A DNA stretch of 64,000 bases, from contig JAQFVV010012394.1 in the NCBI GenBank assembly GCA_028023455.1, forward strand, positions 24,935,053 to 24,999,052, given 5' to 3'. Under the pieces are notes generated by a model. The model worked only from the letters and a program-made list of their open reading frames with translations. It was not told where the DNA came from and did not search any database. Numbering within the stretch: the first letter of the stretch is position 1; each line of letters begins with the position of its first letter. Positions 1 to 11,456 of the stretch are shown here, in pieces. This DNA is from Epiperipatus broadwayi. Lineage: Eukaryota > Onychophora > Udeonychophora > Euonychophora > Peripatidae. Both the position numbers and the translations under genes were made by a program.

Positions 1-1440
1 GAGCATATAGTCATAATATATGTGTGCACATATGCTTTTAAATCCTAAATTCTTTTTGTTTATTGTTTTGTTTGTTCCCTGCCATTTAATTCTTCAGGTC
101 TGGCAATTGCACATCAAAAAAGTTCAATACAATATTTTATTCTACAAAAGTAAAATAACTTCTTCAAATAATCCACTGTTTAAGCAACTTGAAGATTTAT
201 TTGCCTACAGGTCAAATGGACGTATGGAGAGAACGAATGAGAAAAAAGATAAAACTTATCAGGTTTGACTAATGCCAGTGTTAACGGTTTATCTTTCTAA
301 TTTACTCTTTAAAGATTGCTCAAACCCGTTTATTGACCAGTAATTGATTGGTTAGTAAGCTGTGAGTTGATGTAATGAAAAAACATTACAAAATTTAACC
401 AGACTTGAATTCTAAACAATATAATATACTTTAAGCAAGCTTGCAATATATATATTTCTTATTTGCGTCATCGTTCACGTGACTTCACTACAATTTTCGT
501 TAGTTTACATTAAATTAGCTTCCGATTATTTATTTTATAATTAGTCAGACATATGTTTCTTTCTGCTTTATTTTATCTTTGATCAATTCTGATATTTTAA
601 ATTAAATTACAGTTACGTATTCGCTTTTAATTTTTTTAATGAAAATTTAATTTGATTATTACTATCACAATATTAAATTGATTTTATTATTATTAATGCG
701 TACACGCGCAACATTTAAAAAAACACTCGTATGATCAAATTAATAAGTGTACTTGTCTAGACCAAACACACTTAGGCATCCTTTATCAAGATGCTTTGCA
801 AATTATTGACACCATCTGGTTCTTCTTACTTCCGTCCCTTCAGCGTCTGCCTTGGATAATTATTTGTTTATCCATTTGTGCACGTTTTTATTTGACTGTT
901 GTTGTTGCTTTGTTTTGCTTTGCTTTTACGAAAAAAAGATCTGTGGATTATTTTAGACAAATAGTAGTTTGAAGTTAGTTGATGAAAAACAGAATTAATT
1001 TAAAGCATAAAATGAAGCAAAAGTTTGTATTGTGATAAAGAAACTAACCTAAGGTCAAGTGAAATATAAAACTTTTATTCCAAAATAATAATTTCAAAAA
1101 TGGCTTAAAGTGTTACAGTAGTAAATAATATATTAAAATTTTTACGTTATAATGAATTTTAGAAATTAATTTTATAATAATTTATGAAGATCTAATTAGA
1201 AAAGTTGGGAAAATTTTTACTGAGAATTTTTGTTGCTATTTGATCATCACCATTTTTAATTTCACTGCAGAATGAACGTCTCCAAGTGCAATCCATCTTC
1301 TCTGATCTCTAGCCTCACTTCTCTACATCACACCAGCGTGCTTCCTTTTTTCATCCATCCATCACATGTAAATATATATTAAGGAAAAAAAATCATTCAC
1401 GCACACATTCATTCTGTCTTCAAGAAAACTCAACTAATAT
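1..1440. other. AT-rich DNA without recognised genes
   Basis: No supported gene or structured RNA. A slightly GC-richer patch at about 700-860 contains CpGs and ACTTCCG, the reverse complement of an ETS-type core, so a distal regulatory patch is possible but unsupported otherwise. Confidence 0.4.
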
Positions 1441-1447
1441 TTTAGTT

Positions 1448-1702
1448 GAGAGCTATCAGACAACTGAGAAGAAAGACCATGGTGTTTCTTGATCTGAAAT
1501 TCAAAGATAAAAAGCCAATAAACTCACCTAACTGGTTAATGTGTGTTGGTGAGCAGCCCTCCATGTTCTTATACTATATGAATAATTACATAGTAATAAC
1601 AGCTGCAATGATAAGAACTTATGGAGTGGATATTAGGAATTTGCCCTGTTCCTTTAAGACCTTCAAGAGGAATCAAAGGATCTTCTTTCAAGTAACAGCA
1701 AA
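1448..1702 (-). mobile_element. RTE-like LINE 5' UTR fragment (copy L0)
   Basis: Reverse-complement match to the 5' untranslated region of the LINE copies at 2915 and 17241 (same blocks as 2935-3185). No endonuclease or reverse transcriptase sequence is attached, so this is an isolated 5' piece in inverted orientation. Read on the plus strand it stays open for about 105 codons, in the frame that is also open antisense in copy L1; see findings. Confidence 0.8.
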
Positions 1703-2124
1703 TTTTTTTCTGCAAACATTGATCATTAATCTTTATTGCCAAGAGATTTTTTGGCATACATAAACACACATGCATAATGATAAAAATGATCTTTAACTGT
1801 TCAATACCTTGAATGATTGGAGCAACGACAGAATGGCAGTTTCTAGAGATCATAGTCTTTAGATGACCCAGCTTTATTGCTTCTGGGGCTTAAACTTATT
1901 AACTTCATAGTAAACCATTAGTAGTAATAATCAAATAATATTTTTTTATTTACAGAATATTATTTTCCAAGTATATTTTGAAACAAAACTATTAATGCAT
2001 ATACATTTATAAAGATAGATTATTTTTAGCAGGTAAAATTTGCATATAGCCATGCAATAAAGTTTAAAATGGTGTTTGAATACACCATGGTTTGAGACAT
2101 AATGACAGATTAATAATAGTACTA

Positions 2125-2540
2125 CTTAAACCACTAAGCATCACATGATCACCATTCTTTATGTTTACACAGAGGCAAAACTCTCCATACAGTAGTGCCA
2201 CTCATTCAAGCCAGAGTAATCAATGAATGAAGGAAGATTTGTGCATAAGATTCCTATCTAGTGTCTACTCATCTAATATCTTAGGATCCAATGCAACCCT
2301 CCCACAGCTGCCTTTATAGTTAGCTAAAAAGGTAAAAGAAGGCTGCTGGAGGATTGGCTTAGGTCCTAAGATCTAGGTACAGTACTCTCAGAACCAAGGC
2401 TCTTCACTGATGAAAGCCACAAGTTCAAAACTAGTCAGGATATCTGATGAGTAGGCATTAGATAGAGATTTTATGCACAAACCTTCTTGCATCCATGGAT
2501 TACTCTGGCTTGCAATGAATAGTGCTACTGTATGAGAATT
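2125..2540 (-). mobile_element. Family A foldback element (hammerhead-bearing)
   Basis: The left arm (about 2128-2295) starts with the family terminus AAACCACTAAGCATCACATG and is in minus orientation. The right arm (about 2340-2538) is its inverted partner and carries a decayed hammerhead motif. The right end is truncated compared with other copies. Shared blocks include CTCTCCATACAGTAGTGCCA and its complement in the opposite arm. Confidence 0.75.
2390..2447 (+). ncRNA. Decayed family A hammerhead motif
   Basis: CTGATGA at 2407-2413 is intact and the CTAGTC cleavage-site block is present, but the second catalytic box reads AAAA in place of GAAA, the stem II partner is mutated and the outer stem I pairing is weak. 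Recognised by alignment to the intact copies at 40886 and 60443. Probably inactive. Confidence 0.55.
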
Positions 2541-2544
2541 TTCT

Positions 2545-2914
2545 ATTATTTTATGTTGATGAACTTAATATGCATAAATTAAAAGTATAATTCAAAATCA
2601 CATAAAAGAATAGTAATATCTCAGAAAAGCAGTAATACCTATATTTATTATTCATAATTACACGTTACAAAATGAATTGAACAGTGCAATAGTCAATGTT
2701 CATGATCCAGTGTTCAAAACTGAAGGTGAGTTAATGATTTTCAAGCTAATTCAGAATGATTTCTGATAGCAACCCCCAAATGATAGCTATCTAACACAAT
2801 TGATTTGATGAAGCCTAACTATTCACATCTGAAGAATAATTCAATGTTGTTGACCAGATGAATACATACTTAGTCATATCTGAAAGTAAAACATTTAATG
2901 TTGAATATATGCAT
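2545..2914. other. Unassigned AT-rich spacer
   Basis: Sequence between the family A element and LINE copy L1. I see no gene or repeat that I can support. Confidence 0.4.
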
Positions 2915-5900
2915 AAATGAGTTTGCTATTAACTGAAAGGAGATGCTTTGATTCCTCTTGAAGGCCTTAAAGGAACCGAGCAGGGTAAATTCCTAATGTC
3001 CATGCCATATATTCTTGTCATTGCAGTTGTTATTACTATGTGATTATTAATATAGTATACGAACATGGATGGCTCCTCACTAACACGCATTAGCCACCAT
3101 GGTGAATTTATTGGCTTTTTACCTCTGAGTTTAAGATCAAGAAACATCATGGTCTTTCTTCTCAGTTGCCTGATAAAGCAGAATGAATGTTTGTGTAAAT
3201 GATAAATATTTTTCCAATACCTATATACAATTGTGACAGACAAAAATAAATCATGGCCCTTATTCCCAGGAGACTGTAAAGTCCCCAACCAAGGCAGCAG
3301 TGGGTAGCTGAAGTTGGAGAGTGCTAAGAATCCCCTAATTGTGTATCCACACTGCCATTTAATGATGACTATTTATGTACTTACAACTGCAGATTACTTT
3401 CAAGTGAAGGAAGATTGCAAGAATTAGAAGAAGAACTGTCTTATATTAAATGGGACATTATTGGACTTTGTGAAGCTAGAAGGAAAGATGAGACAATTGA
3501 TTTAAAAAGTGGACATGTACTCTATTATAAAGGCACAAATATTGGAAAAACAAGTGGAGTAGAATTCATTATAAATAAAAAGTGAAAGAACAACATTGTG
3601 GAGATTGAGGGTGTATCGGACAGAGTGGCAAGATTAGTTATACAACTTAATAGCAGATACCAAATGCAGATAATTCAGGTTTATGCCCCAACAAGTTCTC
3701 ATAGTGATGAAGTAGTAAAAAAATTTTATATGGATGTATAAAAGACTTTTGATCAGAATAAACACACTTTAAATTGTTATGGGAGATAATGCTAGAATTG
3801 GTAAACAAATGCAAGATGAACATGCTGTTAGTAATTTTGGTTATGGTAATAGAAATGAGAGAGGACATAGACTTGTGGAGTTTGCAGAAAAAGAAAAACT
3901 ATATATTATGAATTCTTTTCTTTTTTTGAGAGAAGCATCCAAATAAAGGTACAGTAGAATTGGATTATATTTTGTCTAACAGAAAATACATATTTCAAGA
4001 TTGTAATGTTCTTAATAAATTTAATACAGGAAGTGATCATCGATTAGTAAGATGTAAGATACGTGTTAATGCAAAACTAGAGAGACAAAAATTATTAAGG
4101 AAAACAATATTTACAGTTGATATTTTTTAATCTTCAGAAACATTCTAATGAATTTAAATTAGAACTTACAAATCGGTTTCAAGTATTAGTAGATTTTGAA
4201 CATGATTCAGATTTGAATGAAATTAATATGAAAATAACTGATACACTTTTAAAAACTGCAACAAAGATAGCTGGTAGAAAAAAGCAGCAATTGACTAATA
4301 ATATTTTCTACTGAGACTAGAGAATTTATGAAGAAAAGAAGGAATATGAAGATATGCAAAAATGATGCATTAAAAATGATTGAATATCTCGAATTTTGTA
4401 AAATGGTGTGAAAAGAGTTGGAAATGATATAAGAAAGTATAACTGTGAACTAACAAGAAAAACTGGGAAGAAAATAAAAGTCTCAAGAATGCAAAACAAC
4501 ATTTTGGTATTGGTAAGAAATTTATATCTGCAATAATAAAAAAAGATGGAATTATTACTAAAAAGAGAGATGACATTATGAAATGGGGACAAAAATTTTA
4601 TCAAGAATTATATAGTAATAAAGAACAACTATCTTCTATATCTATTACATCTTCTGAATTGTCCAGAATTTTAAATGAAGAAGTTAGACATGCAATTAAA
4701 TATATGAAGAAAGGAACGGCTCCAAGTAATGATGGAATTACAATTGATATATTAAAAGAAACAGGTGAAGAAATAGAATTTTTTTTAGCAAAGTTATCTA
4801 CCAAATGTCTAAATAATAAAAATATACCAGATGATTGGAATAATGCAGTATTAATATTAATATTTAAAAAAGTGATAAAGAAGATATTAAAAATTACAGA
4901 CCTATCAGCCTTTTAAAGTCAGTTTTATACAAAAATTTTACTAAGATAATTATAATTTGCCTACAGAGAACATTGGATTTCCACCAACCAAGAGAACAAG
5001 CTGGATTTAAAAGTGGTACAGTAGATCATATTCAGGTATTGAGAGAAGTTATAGAAAGGACAAATGAATATGAGTTGCCATTATGTTTTGGATTTGTAGA
5101 TTTTGAAAAGGCATTTGATTCTATAAACATTTCTTTGGTGATTAAAGCATTGGATCATAAGGATATAGATCCAGGATATTGTCATATTTTAAAGAATATT
5201 TATAAAAATGGAACAGCAACAATTAGATTACATAATGATACTGGGAAAGTCAACATTGAGAAGGGTGCAAGACAGAGTGACTCCATATCTTCAAAACTTT
5301 TTACAGCAGTGCTGCAAAAAGTATTTTGTGGATTAAAATGGGAAGCTAAAGGAATGAAAGTAAATGGAGATTATTTAAGTCATTTAGATTTTGCAGATGA
5401 TGTAGTTGTTTATGCAAATAATGCTTTAGAGCTGCAGGAAATGTTGCAGGAGTTATCAGATGAAAGTAGGACTATAAGATAAATGTTAAAAAGACTAAAA
5501 TAATGTTTAATCGCTTTTCTCAAAATATGAAAATAAATATTGATTATGATGAGTTAGAAGAAGTTAGCAGTTACAAATACCTTGGTCAGATTATTAATAC
5601 AGATGGAAATAAAATGGATGAAATTAATCATAGAATTAAACTTGGTTGGAGTGCTTTTGGTAGAAATAACTTAATACTAAAAGGAAATAAGCCTATGTGT
5701 TTGAAAAGGAAAGTTTTTAATAAATGTGTTTTGCCAGTTCTTACTTTTGGATCTGAGACTTGGACACTTAATAGAAGAGCAATACAGAGACTTCAGACTA
5801 CTCAAAGAAGTATGGAGAGATGCATGTTGGGAGTAACAAGGGAGATCGAAAACGCAATGTATGGATAAGAGAACAAACAGGTGTTACTGACCTCATTGAA

Positions 5901-6152
5901 AAAATTAAAAGATAGAAGTGGAATTGGGCTGGACATATTGCTAGAAGAGATGATAATAGATGGACAATTGAAATAATTAGATTCCAAGAGATTGTAAAAG
6001 ACCCAGAAAGAGACCACATGTTAGATGGATGGATGAAATAAGAAAGTGTGCAGGGGTAATGTGGAGAAGAGAAGCTAAAGATCAGAGAAGATGGATTGAA
6101 CTTGGAGACCTTCATCCTGCAGTGGATTGATAATGGTTGATGATGATGATGA
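2915..6152 (+). mobile_element. Degenerate RTE-like LINE, near full length (copy L1)
   Basis: Colinear with the full-length copy at 17241-20529: 5' UTR (about 2915-3370), apurinic-type endonuclease, reverse transcriptase, basic C-terminal region, and a (GAT)n 3' tail at about 6135-6152. The coding part is broken by many stops and frameshifts, and a segment of the endonuclease near 3925-3940 is missing. Open stretches at 4578-4916, 4973-5482 and 5503-5868 retain the palm motifs: AFDS near 5110, SDSISSKLF (the usual QGDSISP block, altered) and FADDVVVYA. The 8-base deletion after the FADD box that is shared with copies L3 and L4 is present, with one extra T. Not capable of coding for an active protein. 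Confidence 0.9.
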
Positions 6153-6339
6153 TATGTATATCTAGCTATTCATAACTAAAAAATAAGTTATCCAATATTA
6201 TTGAACAGATTAATATCTAAGATTTTCCAGGTAGTTAGTTTTGCATGATTGTCCTCATTTAGCATTCAAATATCCTAGTTTATCAAAAGTAGTAAAAAAA
6301 TCCTAAAATTTTGCACTTTTTCATTTGTTTTACTAAAAC

Positions 6340-6519
6340 ATTCTATGAATTTAAATTAGAACTTGCAAATTGTAATATTAATATTAAACCAAATATTAAC
6401 AGATTTTGAACATGATTCAGATTTGGATAAAATCAATAAGAAGGTAAGTGATACACTTTTACAAACTGCAACAAAATAGTAATTAGTCAAATTTCTACTG
6501 ATATAATATAATTTATGAA
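6340..6519 (+). mobile_element. RTE-like LINE copy L2, first segment
   Basis: Old, strongly diverged copy of the same LINE, covering the linker between endonuclease and reverse transcriptase (match to about 18490-18690). It ends where the family B foldback element is inserted; the last 12 bases, ATAATTTATGAA (6508-6519), are repeated at 7131-7142 as the target-site duplication. Confidence 0.8.
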
Positions 6520-7130
6520 CTGAAACACACAGGCTTATTATATACCTGTGTCTATATATGTAATATATAGGGTATATTAGCACAGACTTTCACATGATCC
6601 ACCACTCTCTATCTAATAATACTGATACACTTGAACACATATATGTTGAAAAGATAAATAATCACCAATACACGTATTTCATGCTTAACCAGCAATCATC
6701 AGTAACCATCTCTACACATATATGCTATAAGTGCTCAGATATATATTAAAATAGCCAAACCTCATACTTAATGGATTGACCTTAAGTAAACATGGGTGTG
6801 ACAAGAATTTCGGCCTCAGGGTGGCCTTTGAGCATTCCATCCTCAGATTTTCAATTGGATGGACAGTTGAAGAGTTGGAGTGTGAATAGATTAAAGTGTG
6901 TCCATTAAAGTATGAAGTTTGGCTGTATTAATATATATCTGAGCACTTATAGCATATATGTGTAGAGATGGTAATCTGGACCAACTGATGATTACTGGTT
7001 TAGCATGAAATACGTATATTGGTGATTATTTATCTTTTCAACATATATGTGTTCAAGTGTATCAGTGTTATGAGATAGTGTGGAGAGTGGTGGGTCATGT
7101 GAAAGTCTGTGCTCATATACCCTATATATT
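6520..7130 (-). mobile_element. Family B hammerhead foldback element inside LINE L2
   Basis: Large hairpin: about 230 bases of the left arm pair with the right arm around a roughly 150-base centre. Flanked by 12-bp direct repeats ATAATTTATGAA (6508-6519 and 7131-7142). The left terminus is complete (CTGAAACACACAGGC, complement of the GCCTGTGT...TTTCAG end of other copies); the right end stops about 45 bases short of the family terminus. Insertion with a long target duplication and truncation at one end fits target-primed reverse transcription in minus orientation. Both arms hold hammerhead sequence: an intact-core copy on the plus strand at 6973 and a copy on the minus strand at about 6661-6713 that has lost stem I bases. 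Confidence 0.88.
6973..7027 (+). ncRNA. Family B hammerhead ribozyme motif
   Basis: Order fits a type I hammerhead: outer stem I AATC (6973-6976), internal loop TGG, inner stem I ACCAA (6980-6984), CTGATGA (6985-6991), stem II with loop GGTTT, GAAA (7007-7010), minimal stem III AU/AU around ACGU, then ATA before the predicted cleavage at 7018/7019, inner stem partner TTGGT (7019-7023) and outer partner GATT (7024-7027). One A-C mismatch weakens stem II, so activity of this copy is uncertain. The minimal stem III is what is reported for hammerheads of Penelope-like elements. Confidence 0.75.
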
Positions 7131-7795
7131 ATAATTTATGAAGAAAAAAGGAATATAAAAATATATAAAAATGATACATTAAAAAGAATTAAATATTTTC
7201 AATTTTGTAAAATGGGGCAAAAAAGAGAAGATAATGATATAAGAAAATACAATTGTGAACTATCAAAGAAAGCTATAGAAAAGAATAAAAGTCTCTAAAG
7301 GGTAAAACAATATCTCGGTGTTGGTAGAAAATTTATTTCTGCAATAAAAATAAAAGATGAAATTATTACTAAAAAGAGAGTGACATCATGAAATGTGTAA
7401 AAGAGTTCTATCAATAATTATATAGCATTAAAAAAGAAGTAAAAGTATCTCCTACAACTACTATATCTACTGAATTGCCCAGGATTTTAAATGAAGGAGT
7501 GAGACATAGAATTAAATTTATGAAGAAGAGGAAAGGTTCAGGTAATGATTGAATTATAATTGATATTTCAAAAGAAGCAGGTGAAGAAATAGAAAAATTT
7601 GTGGCAAAGTTATAAATGATAATGATGTACCAGATGAATCGAAGAATGTTAGAAATTACAGCTATCAATTTTTTATCAGTTCTACACACATTTTTTCCAA
7701 AAATAATTACAACTTGTCTACAATGAACTTTGGATTTTAACTTATCAAAAAAAAAAAACAAGCTAGATTTAAAAGTAGTTTTAGTACAGTGAATT
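7131..7795 (+). mobile_element. RTE-like LINE copy L2, second segment
   Basis: Continuation of L2 after the family B insertion, matching about 18680-19390 of the full-length copy through the N-terminal part of the reverse transcriptase. Many stops and indels. It breaks off at AGTACAGTGA, and the LINE resumes at 8445 with GTGGATCACATCC. Confidence 0.8.
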
Positions 7796-8444
7796 TTTTG
7801 TCCAGATAGATATGTAAAGGCAGTTGGAATTAGATAACATGTCAAGTAACATCCTGTTCGTAACATTCCACGAGACTAACAATATGGCGCAGGAAATCGC
7901 ACATTGTTTGATTCTGTGATTTACCAACAACAGAACCCTAACCCTAACAACTTTTACTTTTTGCTGCCATTGTATTTGAAGTAAAAAATAGCAGTAACAC
8001 AAAAATATCCAGTAATAAATTTGCAATTTACTTTTTTTAAATACCCTAAAAAGCATATCAAAAAAAAAGTTTAAAGCCATTTTAATATCTGTTTCTCTGT
8101 AAAAATTAAAATGTAAAACCAAGACTAAGAAGTTTTAATTTTTGTTCCGATTATGAATTTTTAAACAACAACAACAAAAAAAAAGTCGTAACTCCAAAAA
8201 AAAAAACCCGAATTAAATTGAAATTTGTTGATTTTATTTACATTTATTGTTGTCATTTAATTTTTTTACATTAATAAAAAAAAAAAAAGTTTAAGAACCA
8301 CGATTTTGGTATTTTTTTTTTTTTTTTTGCATAACAAAAAACACAGCAAAATGATTAAAATCAACGTCCTGGGAATGTTCATATTTTATAGTTTTGGCGT
8401 GATAATAGCGCCATTGAGCGGCATCTTGTCCATAAAACTATAAC
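7796..8444. other. 650-bp insertion in LINE L2, origin unknown
   Basis: This block is absent from the other LINE copies and splits the reverse transcriptase region of L2. It contains several A and T homopolymers, a short telomere-like CCCTAACCCTAA stretch near 7936 and a GC-richer right end (about 8385-8440). I found no clear terminal inverted repeat and no certain target duplication. Confidence 0.6.
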
Positions 8445-9545
8445 CGTGGATCACATCCAAGTATTGAGAGAAGTTATAGAAAGAACCATTAAATATGAGT
8501 TGCCATTATGCTTTGGATTTGTAGATTATGATAAGACATTTGATTCTATAAGAATTTCTTTAGTGATTAAAGCATCAGATCATCAAGGTATCAACTTAGA
8601 ATATTGTAATATTCTGAAGAATATTTAAACAAATGTAATAGCAACAATTACATTACATAATTCCATATCTCCAAAACTTTTTATAACAGTTTTGCAAGAA
8701 ATATTTTGTGAATTAAAATGGGAAGCTAATGGAGTAAAAGTAAATGGAGATTATTTAAGTCTTTCAAACTGTGCAGATGAGGTGTAGTTATTTTTGCAAC
8801 TGCTTTAGTGCTTCAGGAAATGTTACAAGAGTTATCAGATGAAATTAAGAAAATAGGATTAAAAGTAAGTATTAAAAAGACAAGTATGTTCAATGGATTT
8901 TCTCAAAAAAAGAAAATAAAAATTATTATTGATAACTTAAAATAAGTTAACAGCTACAAGTATCTTGGTTAGATTATTACTATGGATGGAAACATAATGG
9001 ATGAAATTAATTAAAGAATTAAACTTGTTTGGAGTGTTTTTGGCAGAAATAACTTAATATTAAAAGGGAATATGCCTATATGTTTGAAAAGGAAAGTTTT
9101 TAATAAATGTGTTTTACCAGTTCTTAATTATGAATCTAAGACTTGAACATTTAACAGAAAAAAATACAGAAAACTTTAAATCATTCAACAAAGTATGAAG
9201 AGATGCCTATTAGGAGTAACAAGAAGAGATCAAACACAAAATAAATGGGTGAGAGAACAAGTAAGTGTTATGTCATCATTGGAAAAATTAAGAGACTAAC
9301 GTAGAGTTGGGATGGACATATTGCTAGAAGAGATGATAATAGATGTAAGGTTAAAATCTTAAACTGGATTCCAAGAGATTATTAAAGACTTAAAAAGAGA
9401 TCACATGTGAAATGGATGGATGAAATAAGTGGTTAAAATTGGGTAATGTGGAGAAAAGAGATTAAAGGCCGGAAATGGATAGAACTTGGAGAGACCTTTA
9501 TCCTGCAGTGGATCGATAATGATTGAAAATAATGATGATGATGTC
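8445..9545 (+). mobile_element. RTE-like LINE copy L2, third segment and 3' end
   Basis: Colinear with 19388-20525 of the full-length copy: AFDS block, basic C-terminal domain and a GATGATGATG tail. Unlike copies L1, L3 and L4, it keeps AAGAAAATAGGATTAAAAG after the FADD region (near 8847), that is, the undeleted sequence. It is the most diverged copy, so the undeleted form is probably ancestral. Confidence 0.85.
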
Positions 9546-10660
9546 TGGGACAGTTTTTGGATTATCATTATAAACGCATTTTGGTGATTTAAATTAAGTA
9601 CTCATCTACTACCCATAGTAAATAACAGGATCATTCTTTTTTTTTCTCGGACATCTGGATTCATATATTTTAAATATGGGGCAGACTAAAATTCTAAGTA
9701 TATCTTAAAATTTATTTTTATATATGAATTCATTAAAAGTAAAATAAGATTTAAAAAGAAGTTTGTGAATTCAAAAATTTGGAATTTATTATGTAAATAC
9801 TTTCTGACTTCCACCCAAAATTTTAACTATCTCTTATTATATACCTTTTTTTAAAAGTTATTATATACCTTTTTTTAAAAGTTAACAAGCTAAGACAATT
9901 CACTTTTGAATATCGGATTCAACAACAAATATTAATTTTTCACTTTTTAGCTAATATATTTTATTAATGCTTCTTGCAATACTGTTTAAGCTTTTTTAAA
10001 TAAAAAAAATTTCTAAACGTAATCAGTTTCACTTTCTTAAAAAAAAAAAAAAAAGTCATTTATCTAATAGAAATCAAAATTGTCAATATCTTAGTTGCGT
10101 GTGAAATTCAACTTATTGCTCTAAATTCTTAACATTTCATTATATTCTGTCTTTTTCCAAAGGAATTGTAATGAATGAAGAAAAATTTTACTTTATTTTG
10201 TTATGCGTCATAAATTTTATTACAAATACAATATAATCTTCAGAAATTAAAATAGGACGCCATAAAATTCCTCCATGCTTTAATCAAAATCAGTAATTTA
10301 TTCCCGCTTATAATTCTTAACGTATTTTTATAGAGTTATTAGTTACAATCATTTTTACATTTATCTATTTTTATTTTCTTCTTCAAATAATAGTTAAATA
10401 AAATAAATAGTAGAATGGTTTTATTGTTCATAAGAAATTCAGCACCGGAAGTGACAGGCTGGTCCGCGTTTCATGGATCTTGAAACACCAAAATCTACCA
10501 TTGTACCTCTGCGCCAAACTACGGGGGCTTATTATCCGAATTATATATATATATTTTATTTATCATTCTTTATTTCAATATTTGTTCATTTTTACAAATC
10601 TTTTGTTCTAATCGAAATTGTATTATTTTATAAAATATAAAATTATATCTTCCCAGTTGA
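9546..10660. other. Intergenic AT-rich DNA with one GC-rich patch
   Basis: A 24-bp tandem duplication (TTATTATATACC followed by T and A runs) lies at about 9834-9885. At 10440-10545 there is a patch far richer in G and C than its surroundings, with CCGGAAGTGAC (an ETS-type core), GCGCCA and CGGGGGC. It might be a small promoter or enhancer; no adjoining open frame supports a gene. Confidence 0.4.
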
Positions 10661-10915
10661 TGGAAGTACATTAATTTTATTAGTCATTCATTAGAAATAT
10701 TATTCATCCAATGAATAATATTTCTATCGTGTAATTTTCACTACTTCACTTAAACAAGGTACGAATTAGTTTCTATCCATTTTTAACATCTTGTGGAGGG
10801 ATGTAATCATAAACATAGTGATGTAGTAAAAAATACACTACAAAAATATTATGCATGAGGTGGGTAATATTTAGTTTAATGAATGACTAATAAAAATTAT
10901 TAATATCTTTATAAG

Positions 10916-11112
10916 TAATATTTACTAAGGCTTTAACCTCAAGAATATGCCTGTAAAAATGCGATATTAGCGACCTCTACAGGTCTTAATTACAAGCATA
11001 TGCCTTGGAAGAAAAGAGGGCAAGGCATAAGCTTGTGGTTAAGACCTATAGAGGTCCCTAATATCGCATTTTTACACACATATTCTTGAGGTTAAAGCCT
11101 TAGTAAATATTA
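10916..11112. repeat. Inner palindrome, ~197 bp
   Basis: The arm starting TAATATTTACTAAGG is matched by the inverted arm ending CCTTAGTAAATATTA with few mismatches and a short central loop near 11010-11025. It could fold into a long hairpin. It carries no coding capacity and looks like a MITE or foldback insertion within the larger element. Confidence 0.85.
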
Positions 11113-11273
11113 TGTAATTAATGTGTGTTTAAATAAAATTTATAATATCTTTATAGTAAATAGTTTGTGACACAATTGTTAGAACAGTAAGTTTGACACT
11201 TATAAATTAAACTGTAGTAATTTGCTATCTATATATATACTAAATAATGATAAAGATATGAGTAAGAGATTGT

Positions 11274-11328
11274 GGTCTGGGCCAACTAATGAGTGCTGAT
11301 TCAGTGTGAGATGTGCGTCTTGGGGATC
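11274..11328 (+). ncRNA. Decayed hammerhead motif, divergent subfamily
   Basis: Aligned to family B ribozymes: GGTC / TGG / GCCAA, then CTAATGA (11286-11292, CTGATGA expected), a stem II hairpin, GAGA (GAAA expected), GTGCGTC and TTGGG GATC. The outer stem I GGUC/GAUC still pairs although its sequence differs from family B, and a GUC cleavage triplet is kept. The core substitutions suggest it is inactive. Confidence 0.55.
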
Positions 11329-11456
11329 ATACATCTTTTTCACATGTCTTGGGTCATATATTTATGATTACACCCCTCCACAAGATGTTAAAAGCAGATA
11401 GGTCCTACATTGTGTGAGTAGCGTAGTGAAAATTACACTACAGAAATATTATTCGT

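Larger units (their letters stand above)
10693..11456. mobile_element. Nested foldback element (divergent hammerhead subfamily)
   Basis: Outer arms of about 105 bases, 10711-10815 and 11357-11456, are inverted copies (shared blocks TAACATCTTGTGGAGG and GTGTAATTTTCACTAC). A further inverted pair is ATTAGTCATTCATT (10681-10694) with AATGAATGACTAAT (10879-10892). At the left edge is a 15-base perfect hairpin (10693-10707/10711-10725). A separate near-perfect palindrome sits inside at 10916-11112. The right half holds a decayed hammerhead. The layout resembles families A and B but the sequence is distinct. Confidence 0.75.

Noticed and set aside
7934-7948. Telomere-like CCCTAACCCTAAC
   Set aside because: Only about two and a half units inside a LINE insertion; no evidence for an interstitial telomere array.
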